DNA of 64,000 bases, from the NCBI RefSeq assembly GCF_003858655.1, contig NZ_RQXV01000016.1, positions 1 to 64,000 of the forward strand. The letters are read 5' to 3'. Source of the stretch: Amphritea balenae (lineage in GTDB: Bacteria; Pseudomonadota; Gammaproteobacteria; Pseudomonadales; Balneatricaceae). Positions 34,427-45,469 of this stretch are shown piece after piece; within the stretch, counting starts at the first letter, position 1; every line of letters starts with the position of its first letter. The notes below the pieces were generated by a model. It was given only the letters and a program-made list of their open reading frames with translations. It was not told the DNA's origin and ran no database searches. The translations under genes were made by a program, and so were the position numbers.

Positions 34427-36385
34427 CTAGCGCCATAACCTCCAGCCCAAGCCGCTGGCACGCTCGGTTTGCCTGGCACAACCACTGATCAATGCCTGAC
34501 TGGTGGTCAGCAGAGTAAAGGTTTTTCGTGCCCGGGTAATACCGGTATAGATCAGTTCACGACTTAACAGCGGTGTTTCCTGAGCCGGCAACAACATTAC
34601 CACCTGATCGAACTCAGACCCCTGACTTTTATGTACCGTCATTGCATAAACAGTTTCATGCTCCGGCAAACGCCCCGGCAACACCCCTTTCATCTCACCG
34701 TCAGGCAGTTCAAACCAGACTCTTAAGCGACCATCCTGATCTTCGATTGCGATACCGATATCACCGTTATACAAACCTAGCTGATAGTCGTTGCGGGTAA
34801 TCATAACCGGTCGGCCCGGATACCAATTGGTACTACTATTAATCAGGCGTGCCCGGTTTAAGTGCTGTTCAATGGCCAGATTAAGTCCTGTAACACCATA
34901 AACACCTTCGCGCAGCACTGCCAGCAGTTGGATACGGTTAAATGCCGTCAACACAGATTCAGGGCGGGCCCCCTGCGCTATTTCCTGCAGATACGCCTTA
35001 TACCCCTGCGCTACCTGACTAACCATAGCCTGATAGCCTGTTTCAGTTAGCGGTAACAGCGCGATATCTTCCAGGCCCGCGCTAAACAGCTGTAACGCGA
35101 CTTTCCCTTCACCACGATTAACAGCTTTTGCTAACTGACCAATGCCACTATGTTCATCAAAGCGATAACTATGACGTAACAGCGCCAACGCATTAGCCAC
35201 CGTCCGGCTATCTGAACTGGCAGTAGCGTGCTGCCCTGATTCAGGCTCATCTGAGGCTAAACCACAGACATTTTGTAGATATTGATTCTGCTCATGGCTA
35301 TAGGTCAGCTCACCTTCGGGACTGAATTGCTGCCAGGCACAGATATCGCCCAGCACACTACCCGCCTCGACCGAGGCCAACTGATCTTTATCGCCGATCA
35401 TAATCAACTGGGCATGGGCAGGCAGCGCATCCAGCAAGCGCGAGATCATCGGCAGATCGATCATCGACGCTTCATCGACCACCAGCAGATCCAGATGTAA
35501 TGGGTTATCCGCATTATGTCTGAAAGCTTTGCTATCAGGCCTTGGCCCCAATAAACGATGCAGTGTTTGTGCCTGATCGGGGATCAACTGTTTCAGCTCA
35601 TCACTGATAGACAACCCTTGTCGGGCCTGCCCTAATGACTCGCTCAAGCGTGCCGCAGCTTTTCCGGTGGGGGCCGCCAGTTTAATCTCAGGGGCTCGGC
35701 CATGCTCAGCCAGAAACAGTCCGGTATATAAAGCCAACAGCCGCGCAACAGTTGTTGTCTTACCGGTTCCCGGCCCGCCACTGATCACACTAAAGCGGCA
35801 GCGGACAGCGATAGCCACTGCCACCTTCTGCCAGTCGGTTTTAGCCTCTGATGATGACGGCTCAGTAACCGGGCTGGGAAATAGCTGATCAAGCCCTGTT
35901 TTCACTTTCTGATAATCAAGTAAGAGAGGCTTTACCAGTCCGTTTATTCGACTCGCTACCCGGGTCTCGTAGAACCAGTAGCGGTACAGATATAAACGGT
36001 TTTGCTCTAATACCAGCGGCGCTTCGACTGTTTCAGAAGCAACAGAACCATCGGAGACAACAGTAAACTGCAGTAGCTGCTCTTCCGACAGGTTCCCGAG
36101 TCGCTGCCGGGCCTCATTCCGCAGAGCATCCGGCCAGTCCTGAATCAGATCCTGCCATCCATCAACAGGTAAACACACCTCTCCCCGGCCCAGCTGCAGG
36201 CTGACCAGTACAGATAAGAGTTGCAACGCCTCGGCACCAGACTCAGTTGCCAATGTAGCTCCACTTGCCTGAGCAGACGGATCCGACTGAATCTGTCCCG
36301 ATTCAGCCTGAATAATAAAGCGGGCGAACTGGAGGTCCAGAGGGCGAATCAACTGTAGATCACGCAGCTGCTTTAACAGTTCCAT
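34427..36385 (-). CDS. recD: exodeoxyribonuclease V alpha subunit
   Basis: 652 residues, slightly longer than E. coli RecD (608). SF1 helicase motifs: Walker A SGGPGTGKTTTVA near 208-220, motif II LLVVDEASMID near 302-312, the motif-III-like MIGDKDQLASVEAGSVLGD, and C-terminal YAMTVHKSQGSEFD and YTGITRAR. RecD is the fast 5'-3' motor of RecBCD. The start overlaps the recB stop (TAATG), so it is coupled to RecB. An insertion rich in Ser/Ala/Asp lies near 375-395 (QHATASSDSRTVAN), possibly a linker. Last gene of the recCBD operon. Confidence 0.95.
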   Translation of the reverse strand: MELLKQLRDLQLIRPLDLQFARFIIQAESGQIQSDPSAQASGATLATESGAEALQLLSVLVSLQLGRGEVCLPVDGWQDLIQDWPDALRNEARQRLGNLSEEQLLQFTVVSDGSVASETVEAPLVLEQNRLYLYRYWFYETRVASRINGLVKPLLLDYQKVKTGLDQLFPSPVTEPSSSEAKTDWQKVAVAIAVRCRFSVISGGPGTGKTTTVARLLALYTGLFLAEHGRAPEIKLAAPTGKAAARLSESLGQARQGLSISDELKQLIPDQAQTLHRLLGPRPDSKAFRHNADNPLHLDLLVVDEASMIDLPMISRLLDALPAHAQLIMIGDKDQLASVEAGSVLGDICAWQQFSPEGELTYSHEQNQYLQNVCGLASDEPESGQHATASSDSRTVANALALLRHSYRFDEHSGIGQLAKAVNRGEGKVALQLFSAGLEDIALLPLTETGYQAMVSQVAQGYKAYLQEIAQGARPESVLTAFNRIQLLAVLREGVYGVTGLNLAIEQHLNRARLINSSTNWYPGRPVMITRNDYQLGLYNGDIGIAIEDQDGRLRVWFELPDGEMKGVLPGRLPEHETVYAMTVHKSQGSEFDQVVMLLPAQETPLLSRELIYTGITRARKTFTLLTTSQALISGCARQTERASGLGWRLWR

Positions 36386-39300
36386 TACGTCGACTCTCCA
36401 TCAAACAAACTATCCAGCGCTTCAACAAGTTTTAGCTCAGGCTTACAGTGAAATACTCCACTGCCAGGCTGATCACTACGCATGCCGCGTAAGAACAGGT
36501 AAAACACGCCGCCCACATGCTGCTGATAGTCATAATCAGGCAGGCGACTTTTAAGCAGCCGGTGTAACGCCAGGGTATAGAGCTGATATTGCAGATCATA
36601 GCGGTGATCAATCATCGCCAGGGCTAACTGATCCGTACTGTAATCAGCAATCTCATCACCTAAGAAGTTAGATTTATAATCGAGAATATAATAGCGGCCC
36701 TGATACTCAAAGGTCAGATCAATAAAGCCCTTTAACATGCCTTGCAGATGATCAAAAACCAGTTCGCCTGCCTGAGCCGAGAGTGGATCATGTTCGGTAA
36801 TAATCTTATTCAGGGACTGCGCACTTAATCCTTTCGAGGGCAGCATAAATTCCATCTCAACCAGGCGTTGATGTGGTGCCAGATCCGCCAGACAAAAGTC
36901 AGTAGCTACAGAGGTGCCTAAGCTCGACTTCAGGGCATCATCCAGCAGCTGTTCAAGTACCGGAATCCAACGCAAATCATAGCCCGCCAGCTGACACTTT
37001 TGCTCAAGCAGCGGCGTTAATTCAGTTCGATGATCGGTGAATTCGATCTCCTCAAACAATTCATGCAGGAAGGTGCCGGCCTGAGCCCCTTTAGGAAAAC
37101 TAAAAATATTCTCTACCGGCGCTATTACCGGTGCGCTGTCCTGCTCATCCAGCACTTCCAGGTCCAACCCCGGCAGGGGTGGAGCGCTGCCATGATGACT
37201 GACCAGTGCAGAGTAACTTGAGATTCGCCAGTCCCGCTTGAGTTTACGTTGAAACAAACTGGCGCTGTATTCAACAACCTCAGGCTCTGGCAGATCAAAC
37301 AGGTCCCGTTGTTGATCAGATTGTGGCGGCTGACAGACACTGATCCCATCATTCGCCGTTAGCGCATCTAACCTGGCTGGCAACTCATCATTATTATCTA
37401 AACCATCGAGCAACAGATAGCCCAATGCTGAACGATATAAGCCACTCTTTTTACGTGACTGACCATCAGGGATAGACGCCAGACCTATGTAACAGGCATG
37501 GACTGAACGTGTTACTGCCACATAGAGTAACCGCAGATCTTCAGCCAGACGTTCCCGGTCCGCCAGGGCCAGACTATCTTCGTCTTTTAACTTCAGACTG
37601 AAGCAGAACTGATCATCTTTATCATGGAACAGAGGCTGCTTGGTTTTAAAGTAGCTGCAGGCAAACGGTAGATAGACCAGCGGATACTCAAGCCCTTTAC
37701 TCTTATGGATTGTAATAACCGTTACCAGGCCAGAGTCACTTTCCAACCGCACACGCTGCTCATCACTTTCACCGTTAGGCTGCAGCAACTGATCACTGAA
37801 CCAGCGTAACAGAGCGGTAATACTCTCCTGCTCCAGACTAGCCCGCTGTAGTATCTCGCCCAGATGCAGCAGATCGGTTAAGCGCCGCTCGCCCTGAAAC
37901 TGTTGCTGTAAAGATTCAGCTAACTGACGCCGCTGTATAAGGCGCCGTAGCATTGGCAGCAAGCCCAACTTGAGCCAACACTCCCTATAGTCACTAAATT
38001 CTGCGACCAGTTGCTCCCATAACTGCTCATCACTGCTCAGGCGTTCCAGATACCGGGCTGGATAGTTCAGTAATGAACTGGCTAAAGCCGCCCGTAAACG
38101 ACGCTCATCCAGCGGCTCTGCTACCGCCAGAAGTAACAAATTCAGATCAAAGGCTTCTCTGCTACTAAAAACACTGTCACGGCCACTGAGATAAACGCTG
38201 GCGATACCCCGATCCGATAATGCGGTTCTTACTGCAGTAGCTTCCTGGCGGTTACGCACCAAGACAGCCAGATCACTAGCCTGCAACGGCTCATCGCCCA
38301 GCAAAGCCTCTCCAGCGGTACCTGCCTGTAACTTGCTATCGATATCACTGGCACAGGCTGTTGCCATGATTTGCAGGTAATCCGCCTTACTGATCAGCGG
38401 CTGATCGTCAAACCAGAACTGCATTGCCTGAGCCGGCTTACCGTATAAGGTAAAAGGTTTTTTATCCGCCTGACCACCAGCTACAACCGGAATAAAAGGG
38501 ATATCAGTATCGTAGATAAAAGGCGCACCAGATTGCTGAAACAGTCGATTAACCGATTCCACCATCGCACCGGAGGAACGCCAGTTAGTGGCCAGTGTAT
38601 AGTGATCAGTCACCTGACGCCGGGCTTTGATATAGGTAAAGATATCCGCGCCACGGAAACCATAGATCGCCTGCTTGGGATCACCGATCATAAACAGACC
38701 ACGATCCCTACAGTCAAGATATAGCGTGGTAAATATTCGGTATTGCAGCAGATCCGTATCCTGAAATTCATCGATCATCGCGACCGGATACTGGTTAGCT
38801 ATAGCGCTCGTCAGAGAGTCACCTGAGCGGCTTTGAAGCGCCGCATCTAACTGGCTGAGCAGGTCATCAAAGGAAAGCTGGCGCAGATCACTCTTTAACC
38901 CGGCAAAACGCTGTTCCAGAGCATGACGGGTTCGGGTTAGTAGCAGCTCACGCAACGGCAGCTTCTGTTCAAAGTACTGATCACAAAGCTCAAACAATGG
39001 ATGACAGGGCGTATCCTTGTTAGCTGGAGTCTTGTCAGCCAGTGCCGACTGACACAATTTTGCCAGCTCAGTTTCTGGCACCTGTCTTATCTCTCCGGCA
39101 GCATAAGCGCTGATGGCTGCCAGCCACTTCGGCACTGAGGCTTTACGGTAACTGTTTTTGTTAACGCCGGAGTTCTGGATCAGCTCTGCCAGGTCTACAT
39201 CGTTAGCCTGCCACTGCTGACAAAAGCTATTTAGCCATTGCTGACTTTTATGCCACTGCTGCTCGAGATCGGAGTAATCAAGCGCGGGAATCAGTTTTAG

Positions 39301-39927
39301 CTCACTGCGACCCAGCATCTGACGCAGATCATTCATCAGCATATCCGGGGTCGGCCAGATCTGCTGTATCGCTTCACTCAAATCCGGGGCCAGCGGATAG
39401 ATCAGCTCGCGCCAGATATCCAGCAGCGCCTGCCGTTTTAAGCCGCCATCATCGGTAATCAGCTCGGTCTCAAACAAGCTACCACTTTCAAAAGCGTGCT
39501 GTTTTAGCATACGCTGGCAGAAACCATGAATGGTAAAAATGGCCGCTTCATCCATCTGCCGTACGGCGAGTTCCAGTAGCTTTGCCGCTTTTTCAGGGTC
39601 TGTTTGTGACTGTTTCAACTGCTGTAGGAATGGATCTGAAGTCGCGCTGCCACGAAACACCTGGCCCGCCTCCTGAATACGGTTGCGTATACGGTCACGT
39701 AGCTCTTCAGTAGCCGCTTCAGTAAAGGTTACCACCAGTATCTGATCGACCCGCAGCGGCTCTCCCTCAGCAATCATTTCGCCCTGACCCTGCCCTTGTC
39801 CAAGCAACAAGCGCAGATACAATGCGGTGATCGTATAGGTTTTACCGGTGCCGGCACTGGCTTCTATCAACCGGCGTCCATGCAGAGGAAATGTCAGAGG
39901 ATCAAGTAGCTTTACATCACTCATCAT
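36385..39927 (-). CDS. recB: exodeoxyribonuclease V beta subunit
   Basis: 1180 residues, the same length as E. coli RecB. UvrD-type helicase with Walker A EASAGTGKTYT near residues 24-34, VAMIDEFQDTD, LFMIGDPKQAIYGFRGAD and TIHKSKGLEYPLVYLP, followed by a C-terminal nuclease domain with GFIDLTFEYQGRYYILDYKSNFLGD, which carries the two metal-binding Asp and the catalytic Lys. It is the 3'-5' motor and the nuclease of RecBCD. Two ATGs are in line; the second (39924) has better spacing to GGAGG. It overlaps the end of recC by about 11 nt. Confidence 0.96.
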   Translation of the reverse strand: MMSDVKLLDPLTFPLHGRRLIEASAGTGKTYTITALYLRLLLGQGQGQGEMIAEGEPLRVDQILVVTFTEAATEELRDRIRNRIQEAGQVFRGSATSDPFLQQLKQSQTDPEKAAKLLELAVRQMDEAAIFTIHGFCQRMLKQHAFESGSLFETELITDDGGLKRQALLDIWRELIYPLAPDLSEAIQQIWPTPDMLMNDLRQMLGRSELKLIPALDYSDLEQQWHKSQQWLNSFCQQWQANDVDLAELIQNSGVNKNSYRKASVPKWLAAISAYAAGEIRQVPETELAKLCQSALADKTPANKDTPCHPLFELCDQYFEQKLPLRELLLTRTRHALEQRFAGLKSDLRQLSFDDLLSQLDAALQSRSGDSLTSAIANQYPVAMIDEFQDTDLLQYRIFTTLYLDCRDRGLFMIGDPKQAIYGFRGADIFTYIKARRQVTDHYTLATNWRSSGAMVESVNRLFQQSGAPFIYDTDIPFIPVVAGGQADKKPFTLYGKPAQAMQFWFDDQPLISKADYLQIMATACASDIDSKLQAGTAGEALLGDEPLQASDLAVLVRNRQEATAVRTALSDRGIASVYLSGRDSVFSSREAFDLNLLLLAVAEPLDERRLRAALASSLLNYPARYLERLSSDEQLWEQLVAEFSDYRECWLKLGLLPMLRRLIQRRQLAESLQQQFQGERRLTDLLHLGEILQRASLEQESITALLRWFSDQLLQPNGESDEQRVRLESDSGLVTVITIHKSKGLEYPLVYLPFACSYFKTKQPLFHDKDDQFCFSLKLKDEDSLALADRERLAEDLRLLYVAVTRSVHACYIGLASIPDGQSRKKSGLYRSALGYLLLDGLDNNDELPARLDALTANDGISVCQPPQSDQQRDLFDLPEPEVVEYSASLFQRKLKRDWRISSYSALVSHHGSAPPLPGLDLEVLDEQDSAPVIAPVENIFSFPKGAQAGTFLHELFEEIEFTDHRTELTPLLEQKCQLAGYDLRWIPVLEQLLDDALKSSLGTSVATDFCLADLAPHQRLVEMEFMLPSKGLSAQSLNKIITEHDPLSAQAGELVFDHLQGMLKGFIDLTFEYQGRYYILDYKSNFLGDEIADYSTDQLALAMIDHRYDLQYQLYTLALHRLLKSRLPDYDYQQHVGGVFYLFLRGMRSDQPGSGVFHCKPELKLVEALDSLFDGEST

Positions 39928-42900
39928 CTTCCTCCGTATCAGAGTGTTGTAACTTTTCAGCCAGCGGCTGATAGAGCAGTTCAGTCAATTCAGTAAAACG
40001 AGGACCCAGCGTACTGAAATCCGGATAGACCCGGTCGAGATAGATATCTCTCGACTCACCTATTCGATAGTCATCGGTGTCATAACATTTCCGGGCTTCA
40101 ATAAGCCCCTGATCAGGCCCCTTCTCTATGGTCTTAGCTACGAAGACCCAGGATGTATCCGCCGGTAGGGGGAGTGGCTCACAAAGCCCCTGGCGATAGG
40201 CATTAACCCAGTGTTGCAGATGCTCCAGTGCGAGTCCGGCATCAAGGGGATCAAACCAATGGCGACCGTTAAGGCCAAAGAAGCAGCTTTTCAGTGACAC
40301 GCCACTGGCACAGAGCACCAGGTGCTCAAGCCAGAGTTGAATAATATCCCGCCCTTTAGCGTTAGCGGCGCGGTAACGAAGTAAACCGCGCGGATGAAGT
40401 TCGGTTAGCCAGCCATTTAATTTCAGCCCGGCAACCGATAACTGGCATTCAAACCTATCAGGCTGGCCCCGCCAGGGTCGAATCTTATCAGCCATCTCCT
40501 GACAATCCTGACGCAGCTTACCGGTTTGCAACTGCCCCGCCAGGCCAACAGGTAGCAGGCCACTGGCGCGGATGCGGTTAAAGGCCGTATCCAGCTCACC
40601 CAATTTCAGCGCCTGATCCAGTAATTGCTGTTTCAGTTGATAACCGGTTAAACCATCTACCTGAAACGGCTCTTCATCCTGTTGATCGATACTGTAATGA
40701 TTAAAAAAGACTTTCAGGCGACGTTGAAAGAAGTGCTTTACCGGGTTCCGGGCAAATCCCATCAGATCGGTTAGCTCGAGTTCCTCTAAAGGCTCTGATC
40801 CCAGAGGGCTGGTAATAAAACTGGTCTCGCTCTGCCCTTCCCCCCGGACCACTGGCAACCATTCGGATGCATAACTAAACAGCGGGGAATCTGCAGCAAA
40901 ATACTGTTCACTGAAGGGCTGTAGCGGATGCTCAGTCAACAATGCTGACTTGAGACCAGCCTCTTTAAACCGATAGTTCTGCTGACAATATTCCAACAGT
41001 TCGCTAATTAACACCGAAGGTACCTTAGGGGTGTTATCCTGCACACTGCGGCCAATATAACTTATATAGAGTTTTTCTCTGGCAGATAGCATCGCTTCAA
41101 GAAACAGATAGCGATCATCATCCCGGCGTGAGCGATCACCACGACGGGTGTTTATAGCCATAAGATCAAAGCCCACTGGCGGAATCGAGCGGGGATAAAC
41201 CCCATCATTCATACCTAACAGACAGACCTGTTTAAACGGAATGGAGCGCATCGGCATTAAGGTACAGAAGTTTACCGCTCCCACCATAAAACGTTGACTG
41301 GAACGACTGCTACCCAGCTGATTAGACAAATAATCCCGCACAATTGCCCAGCTCAATGGTTGGTCGAAGTGACTGTCCTGTAGCTGTTGCTGTAACTGTT
41401 CCAGGGCTTTACGGATCTGACTCAGAGTAATTTCATCGTCTTCATCCGGCAGGTAAGCCCGCAACAATATTTCATTCAGCAGTTCCAGCCACTCGCCTAT
41501 AGACTGATCCCGGTTGAGACGGGTAACACAGAGTTCAAGCAGTTCGACAAACTCAGCCAACTGCCCCAGGTCTTCAGCTTCAAGCCCCTCAATTTCAGGG
41601 TAGGGCTCGATCCCCTGCCATAAGGACTGCGTATCGCCCATCGCAAAGCCCGCCAACATACGCTGTAAGCCAAACCGCCAGCTGTTTTGTTCGAATGCCG
41701 GAACACCCTGCTGCTGCCTGTGCTCCGCATCAATCCCCCAACGTATTTGGCAGGCCTCTATCCAGCGACAAATTCGCTCAAAATGATCGAGTTCAAGGTT
41801 AAAACGGCGCAGTACTGCGGGCACTTCGAGTATTTCGAGTACCTCAGACACGGTGACACGACTATCAGGCAGCCCCAATAATCTTAGAAAACTCATCAAC
41901 AGCGGGCTTTCCTGCTGCATAGTCCGGTCAGATATCGAAAAGGGAATGTAGCGGTCATATGGCGCATTACCAAATACGGCCTCTATATAAGGCGCATATT
42001 GAGCAACATCGGGCATCATAACGATGATATCCCGTGGTGATATGTCCTGCTGTTTGTCTAATATCGCCAGCAGCTGATCATAAAGAATCTCAACTTCACG
42101 CAGCGGGCTATGCGCACTATGCAGCACCAGTGAGCGATCATCACTTTGCAAAAGGTATCGCGCAGATTCTTCAGCACCGTTGAGTATTACTGGATCATCC
42201 AGCTGCAAAATATCCTGTTGTATCGATGACAACAAAGTATCGCGACCATAATCTTCAAATAGCTCTATCTCAGGCGCAGCCAACTCTTGTAATTGATACA
42301 GATAATCACGTCCCAACTTACCGAGCGATGAGAGCAGAGGATTGCCGTGAGTATAATAATTTTCACTGGTCATACCCGGTTTAGTCAGCCAACGCTGGTT
42401 CAGCCTTGCCAGGTATTTGGGGTCAACTACATCCCCCCAGAAATAGCGACATGGATTATTCACTAACAAGTGAACATCAATCTGTTGTCCCAATGCCTGG
42501 AGCGCTTCAATAAAGTTTTGCGGTAACGCAGAAATACCAAATACAAATAGTCTGGATGGCAGCGCTTTATCGCTAAACTGGCCCTGCTTTAGGGCGTCAA
42601 CAAAGCCGTTGAACATATTCCCCCGGTGCCAGTGAGACTGACCCTGAGCAAGAATGTGCTGCTGTACTATCCGCCACAATACTGGCTGCCAGGGTTGAGA
42701 TGCACTAATGTCGGGTAGATCATCACCGGCTTCCCAACTGGCGATCCAGTCGGGTCGATAAACCAGATACTGGTCAAAAATATCGGCCACCTTACCGCAC
42801 AGCTGATACAGCTTAAACTGGGCCTTATCTTGTTCAAGATAACGCTTTAGCGGTATAAATTCAGGGCGTTCAAGCTGCTGCGGTAACAACTCCATCAGCG

Positions 42901-43180
42901 CCCAGGTCAGGCCATCTTTAGTAAAAGCCGAGCGCTCGGGTACCGCATCAAGTACCGTAGAGAAACTACGCCAGAGAAAGCTGGCAGGAAGAGGAAAATC
43001 AATATTGGCTGCAATCTTGAGCTTATCTGCCAGCTCAAGTTTAAGCCACTGAGCCATACCGGGGCTCTGCACCAGAATAGTTTCGGGTTGAAAAGGATCA
43101 CTCAGCGGCTGACGACTAATCAGCTCTACCAGCAGATCCTTTTGCAGGTCAATTTTATTGGAATGATAAATCTGGAACAT
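39917..43180 (-). CDS. recC: exodeoxyribonuclease V gamma subunit
   Basis: 1087 residues, against 1122 in E. coli. Seen: the N-terminal MFQIYHSNKIDLQKDLLVELI, LVQSPGMAQWLKLELAD, FVFGISALPQNFIEAL, HSAHSPLREVEILYDQLL, VMMPDVAQYAPYIEAVFG and LLGMNDGVYPRSIPPVGFDLM, all family features of RecC. It has a helicase-like fold without working ATPase motifs and recognises Chi in the RecBCD complex. It is the first gene of the recC-recB-recD operon. Unlike E. coli there is no ptrA between recC and recB, and the genes overlap instead, which should favour equal amounts of the subunits. Confidence 0.95.
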   Translation of the reverse strand: MFQIYHSNKIDLQKDLLVELISRQPLSDPFQPETILVQSPGMAQWLKLELADKLKIAANIDFPLPASFLWRSFSTVLDAVPERSAFTKDGLTWALMELLPQQLERPEFIPLKRYLEQDKAQFKLYQLCGKVADIFDQYLVYRPDWIASWEAGDDLPDISASQPWQPVLWRIVQQHILAQGQSHWHRGNMFNGFVDALKQGQFSDKALPSRLFVFGISALPQNFIEALQALGQQIDVHLLVNNPCRYFWGDVVDPKYLARLNQRWLTKPGMTSENYYTHGNPLLSSLGKLGRDYLYQLQELAAPEIELFEDYGRDTLLSSIQQDILQLDDPVILNGAEESARYLLQSDDRSLVLHSAHSPLREVEILYDQLLAILDKQQDISPRDIIVMMPDVAQYAPYIEAVFGNAPYDRYIPFSISDRTMQQESPLLMSFLRLLGLPDSRVTVSEVLEILEVPAVLRRFNLELDHFERICRWIEACQIRWGIDAEHRQQQGVPAFEQNSWRFGLQRMLAGFAMGDTQSLWQGIEPYPEIEGLEAEDLGQLAEFVELLELCVTRLNRDQSIGEWLELLNEILLRAYLPDEDDEITLSQIRKALEQLQQQLQDSHFDQPLSWAIVRDYLSNQLGSSRSSQRFMVGAVNFCTLMPMRSIPFKQVCLLGMNDGVYPRSIPPVGFDLMAINTRRGDRSRRDDDRYLFLEAMLSAREKLYISYIGRSVQDNTPKVPSVLISELLEYCQQNYRFKEAGLKSALLTEHPLQPFSEQYFAADSPLFSYASEWLPVVRGEGQSETSFITSPLGSEPLEELELTDLMGFARNPVKHFFQRRLKVFFNHYSIDQQDEEPFQVDGLTGYQLKQQLLDQALKLGELDTAFNRIRASGLLPVGLAGQLQTGKLRQDCQEMADKIRPWRGQPDRFECQLSVAGLKLNGWLTELHPRGLLRYRAANAKGRDIIQLWLEHLVLCASGVSLKSCFFGLNGRHWFDPLDAGLALEHLQHWVNAYRQGLCEPLPLPADTSWVFVAKTIEKGPDQGLIEARKCYDTDDYRIGESRDIYLDRVYPDFSTLGPRFTELTELLYQPLAEKLQHSDTEEDDE

Positions 43181-43263
43181 TCAGACAGCCCTGAGTAAGC
43201 CATTGATTTTGCTGTCTGTAAGAATACCTGAAGCGACTGATACTATGAAAGGATTTATCAGTT

Positions 43264-43572
43264 TTAGCCGAACAGGTCAGCTTCATTATTTGCTGGTTCT
43301 ACATGGGGCTCTGGCTGCGATTCAGCTACAGTGCCTGCTACCGAACTCTGCTCCTGATTATCAGCTTGCTCAGTGTATGCTCCGGGAACAGAGGCAAAAG
43401 CTCTGGCAGGTTGCTTGCCAGCTTCAAGTTCCCATAACTGTTCACCCGCTTCAACACGCACTACCCCATCGAAACGATGACAAAGATATTTAACACCTTC
43501 ATCAAAGTCATCGATATCGCAGAGCATTACTCCACCGCGATCTGTTTCAGTGGTAAACAGGTAACTTTTCAT
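43264..43572 (-). CDS. small acidic protein, unknown function
   Basis: 102 residues. The first 55 residues look folded (KSYLFTTETDRGGVMLCDIDD, then YLCHRFDGVVRVEAGEQLWELEAG); the rest is acidic, Gln/Glu/Pro/Ala-rich and probably disordered (EQADNQEQSSVAGTVAESQPEP), ending ADLFG. No family was recognised. It lies 37 nt after the chemoreceptor gene and 83 nt before recC on the same strand, with a weak ribosome site. The two-part composition looks protein-like rather than a chance frame. May share a transcript with either neighbour. Confidence 0.55.
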   Translation of the reverse strand: MKSYLFTTETDRGGVMLCDIDDFDEGVKYLCHRFDGVVRVEAGEQLWELEAGKQPARAFASVPGAYTEQADNQEQSSVAGTVAESQPEPHVEPANNEADLFG

Positions 43573-43609
43573 GCCGGGAATCCATCATCATTTGAAGCTG
43601 TGCATTGCA

Positions 43610-45223
43610 CTACAATTTGAAGCGCTGCACAAGCCCTTCCAGCTCATCTGCACGCTTGGTCAACTGCTCAACCGCGGTTTTATTACTGGCTACGGCTGTT
43701 GCGGTCTCTCCAGATAATTGAAAAATATTATGAATATTACGATTCAGCTCATCTGTTACAGAAGATTGTTCATCGGAGGCACTTGAGATACTCAGGTTAA
43801 GCTCAGAAATACGACCGATCTCTGTAGCAATTTCCTGTAAGGAGTGCTCTGCATGTTTTACCAGTTCTACCGCATTATCACTGCGGCTTTCACTGTCATC
43901 CATTACCTGCACAGCTTGCGCAGTGCCCGCCTGCAGATCATCAATCATCTGTCGAATCTGCTCAGTGCTTTGCTGCGTTCGTCCTGCCAGGGTCCGTACC
44001 TCATCTGCAACAACAGCAAAACCTCTACCCTGCTCTCCCGCTCGCGCCGCTTCAATAGCAGCATTCAGTGCAAGCAGGTTGGTTTGCTCAGCAATACCAC
44101 CAATCACCGTCACTATCTCACCAATCTCATCAGAACGGTGCTTCAATCTATCAATGACCTCAGAAGCGTTTTGAACATCACCCGATAACTGCACGATACT
44201 TTCCACAGACTTAGTCAGGGACTCAACCCCATTGGAAAATTCAGTCTGAGCATGACCCGCAGCATCAACCGCGGTACTGGTATTCTGAGCGACCATATGT
44301 GCAGTAGTCGCCATTTGCTCTACGGCAGCGGCAAGACTTTCAGTATCATCCTTCTGGCGCGCCGAACGATCAGCATTACCTAAGGCATTGTTATGGATTT
44401 CCTGCAAAGCGATAGTAAAGTTTTCAGATAACCCCCTGATACTTCCTACCAGTTCCGCCATACGTTTCATGAACAGATTAAGTTCATCCGCAACCTGAGC
44501 AAACTCATCACTGCCGCTGATCTCAATACGCTGCGACAGATCCGCTTCTCCCTGACTGATATTATGCACGGCATCATGTAGCTGAGTGGTACGGCTTACC
44601 ACATATCGATACAAGGTAAGGGTTGCAATCAAAATACAGAGCAAAGCAAACGACACAGCCATCAAACTATAATTAAAAGTATCTTCTGCATCAGCTTCAA
44701 ACATCTGGGTATATTGCTGACTCAGTTCAATATAATGCTTCTCAAGTACAGCAAAACCATCAATGGCTGTTTGATCCGAGATCCTTACAGATCGATCAAT
44801 AACCGTTATCGGACTAGGCTTGGCTACCAGTTTTTGTACATTGTTAAGGGATTGAAGGTAGCTATCAGCAACCGACTGAATATCATTCAGCGCCTGAATT
44901 TCCTCTGCTGTAATACCACCTAAACTGCGATAGTAGCTGATCGATTCACTTAACTGAGCATGGTTATCACGGGTGCGCTTCTGATACTTATCCTGACCGC
45001 GCAAGACATAGTTCTTAAAGTTGTGAATCATGGCGCCATAGCCAATTTCTGAGCGCATTGTAAATAAAGTATTCTGACGCTCCAGTGCTTTCTCTTGCAG
45101 CGCCTGCCAGCTATCAGATTGACGCTGTTGCATAATAATCTGTAAGCAAAAGACCATCGCAAACGCGATTATTACAATAGCTATCACCAACAAGAAACGC
45201 TGTTTAAGACCAAATACTGACAT
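43610..45223 (-). CDS. methyl-accepting chemotaxis protein
   Basis: 537 residues from ATG 45223 ([13 protein letters not shown]), preceded by AAGGAAGG; a TTG five codons earlier is less likely. Membrane helix (about 8-30), periplasmic helical sensor (about 31-185, predicted four-helix bundle), second helix (about 188-208), HAMP (about 210-262) and a cytoplasmic signalling domain with the highly conserved hairpin tip [39 protein letters not shown] near 385-420. There is no C-terminal NWETF-type CheR pentapeptide (it ends [10 protein letters not shown]). It senses an unknown ligand and signals through CheA/CheW to the flagellar motor. Confidence 0.93.
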   Translation of the reverse strand: MSVFGLKQRFLLVIAIVIIAFAMVFCLQIIMQQRQSDSWQALQEKALERQNTLFTMRSEIGYGAMIHNFKNYVLRGQDKYQKRTRDNHAQLSESISYYRSLGGITAEEIQALNDIQSVADSYLQSLNNVQKLVAKPSPITVIDRSVRISDQTAIDGFAVLEKHYIELSQQYTQMFEADAEDTFNYSLMAVSFALLCILIATLTLYRYVVSRTTQLHDAVHNISQGEADLSQRIEISGSDEFAQVADELNLFMKRMAELVGSIRGLSENFTIALQEIHNNALGNADRSARQKDDTESLAAAVEQMATTAHMVAQNTSTAVDAAGHAQTEFSNGVESLTKSVESIVQLSGDVQNASEVIDRLKHRSDEIGEIVTVIGGIAEQTNLLALNAAIEAARAGEQGRGFAVVADEVRTLAGRTQQSTEQIRQMIDDLQAGTAQAVQVMDDSESRSDNAVELVKHAEHSLQEIATEIGRISELNLSISSASDEQSSVTDELNRNIHNIFQLSGETATAVASNKTAVEQLTKRADELEGLVQRFKL

Positions 45224-45434
45224 GGACCTTCCTTTCAACTCTCAAGCTAGAACTTAAATTAACCCTGTAAAATATATAGTTACGCCACTTTTTTTCAGGG
45301 CCAAGCAAACCACAATCAAAATTCTTATGACCATTTAAAAACCATCTTAAAACAATAAACTGACTCTGTTTAAACTCAGATCACCAATACGGGCAATGAA
45401 AAACCGATAGCAAAAAAAAATTGCATCTATTTTC

Positions 45435-45463
45435 TTGACGGATTTAAGATCCCGGCCAATACT
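45435..45463 (+). promoter_or_regulatory. sigma-70 type promoter of a candidate small RNA
   Basis: TTGACG (45435-45440), a 17-nt spacer and AATACT (45458-45463). Transcription would start near 45470 and run to the terminator at 45745-45777. No protein gene of good quality follows on this strand. Confidence 0.6.
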
Positions 45464-45469
45464 AAAAAT

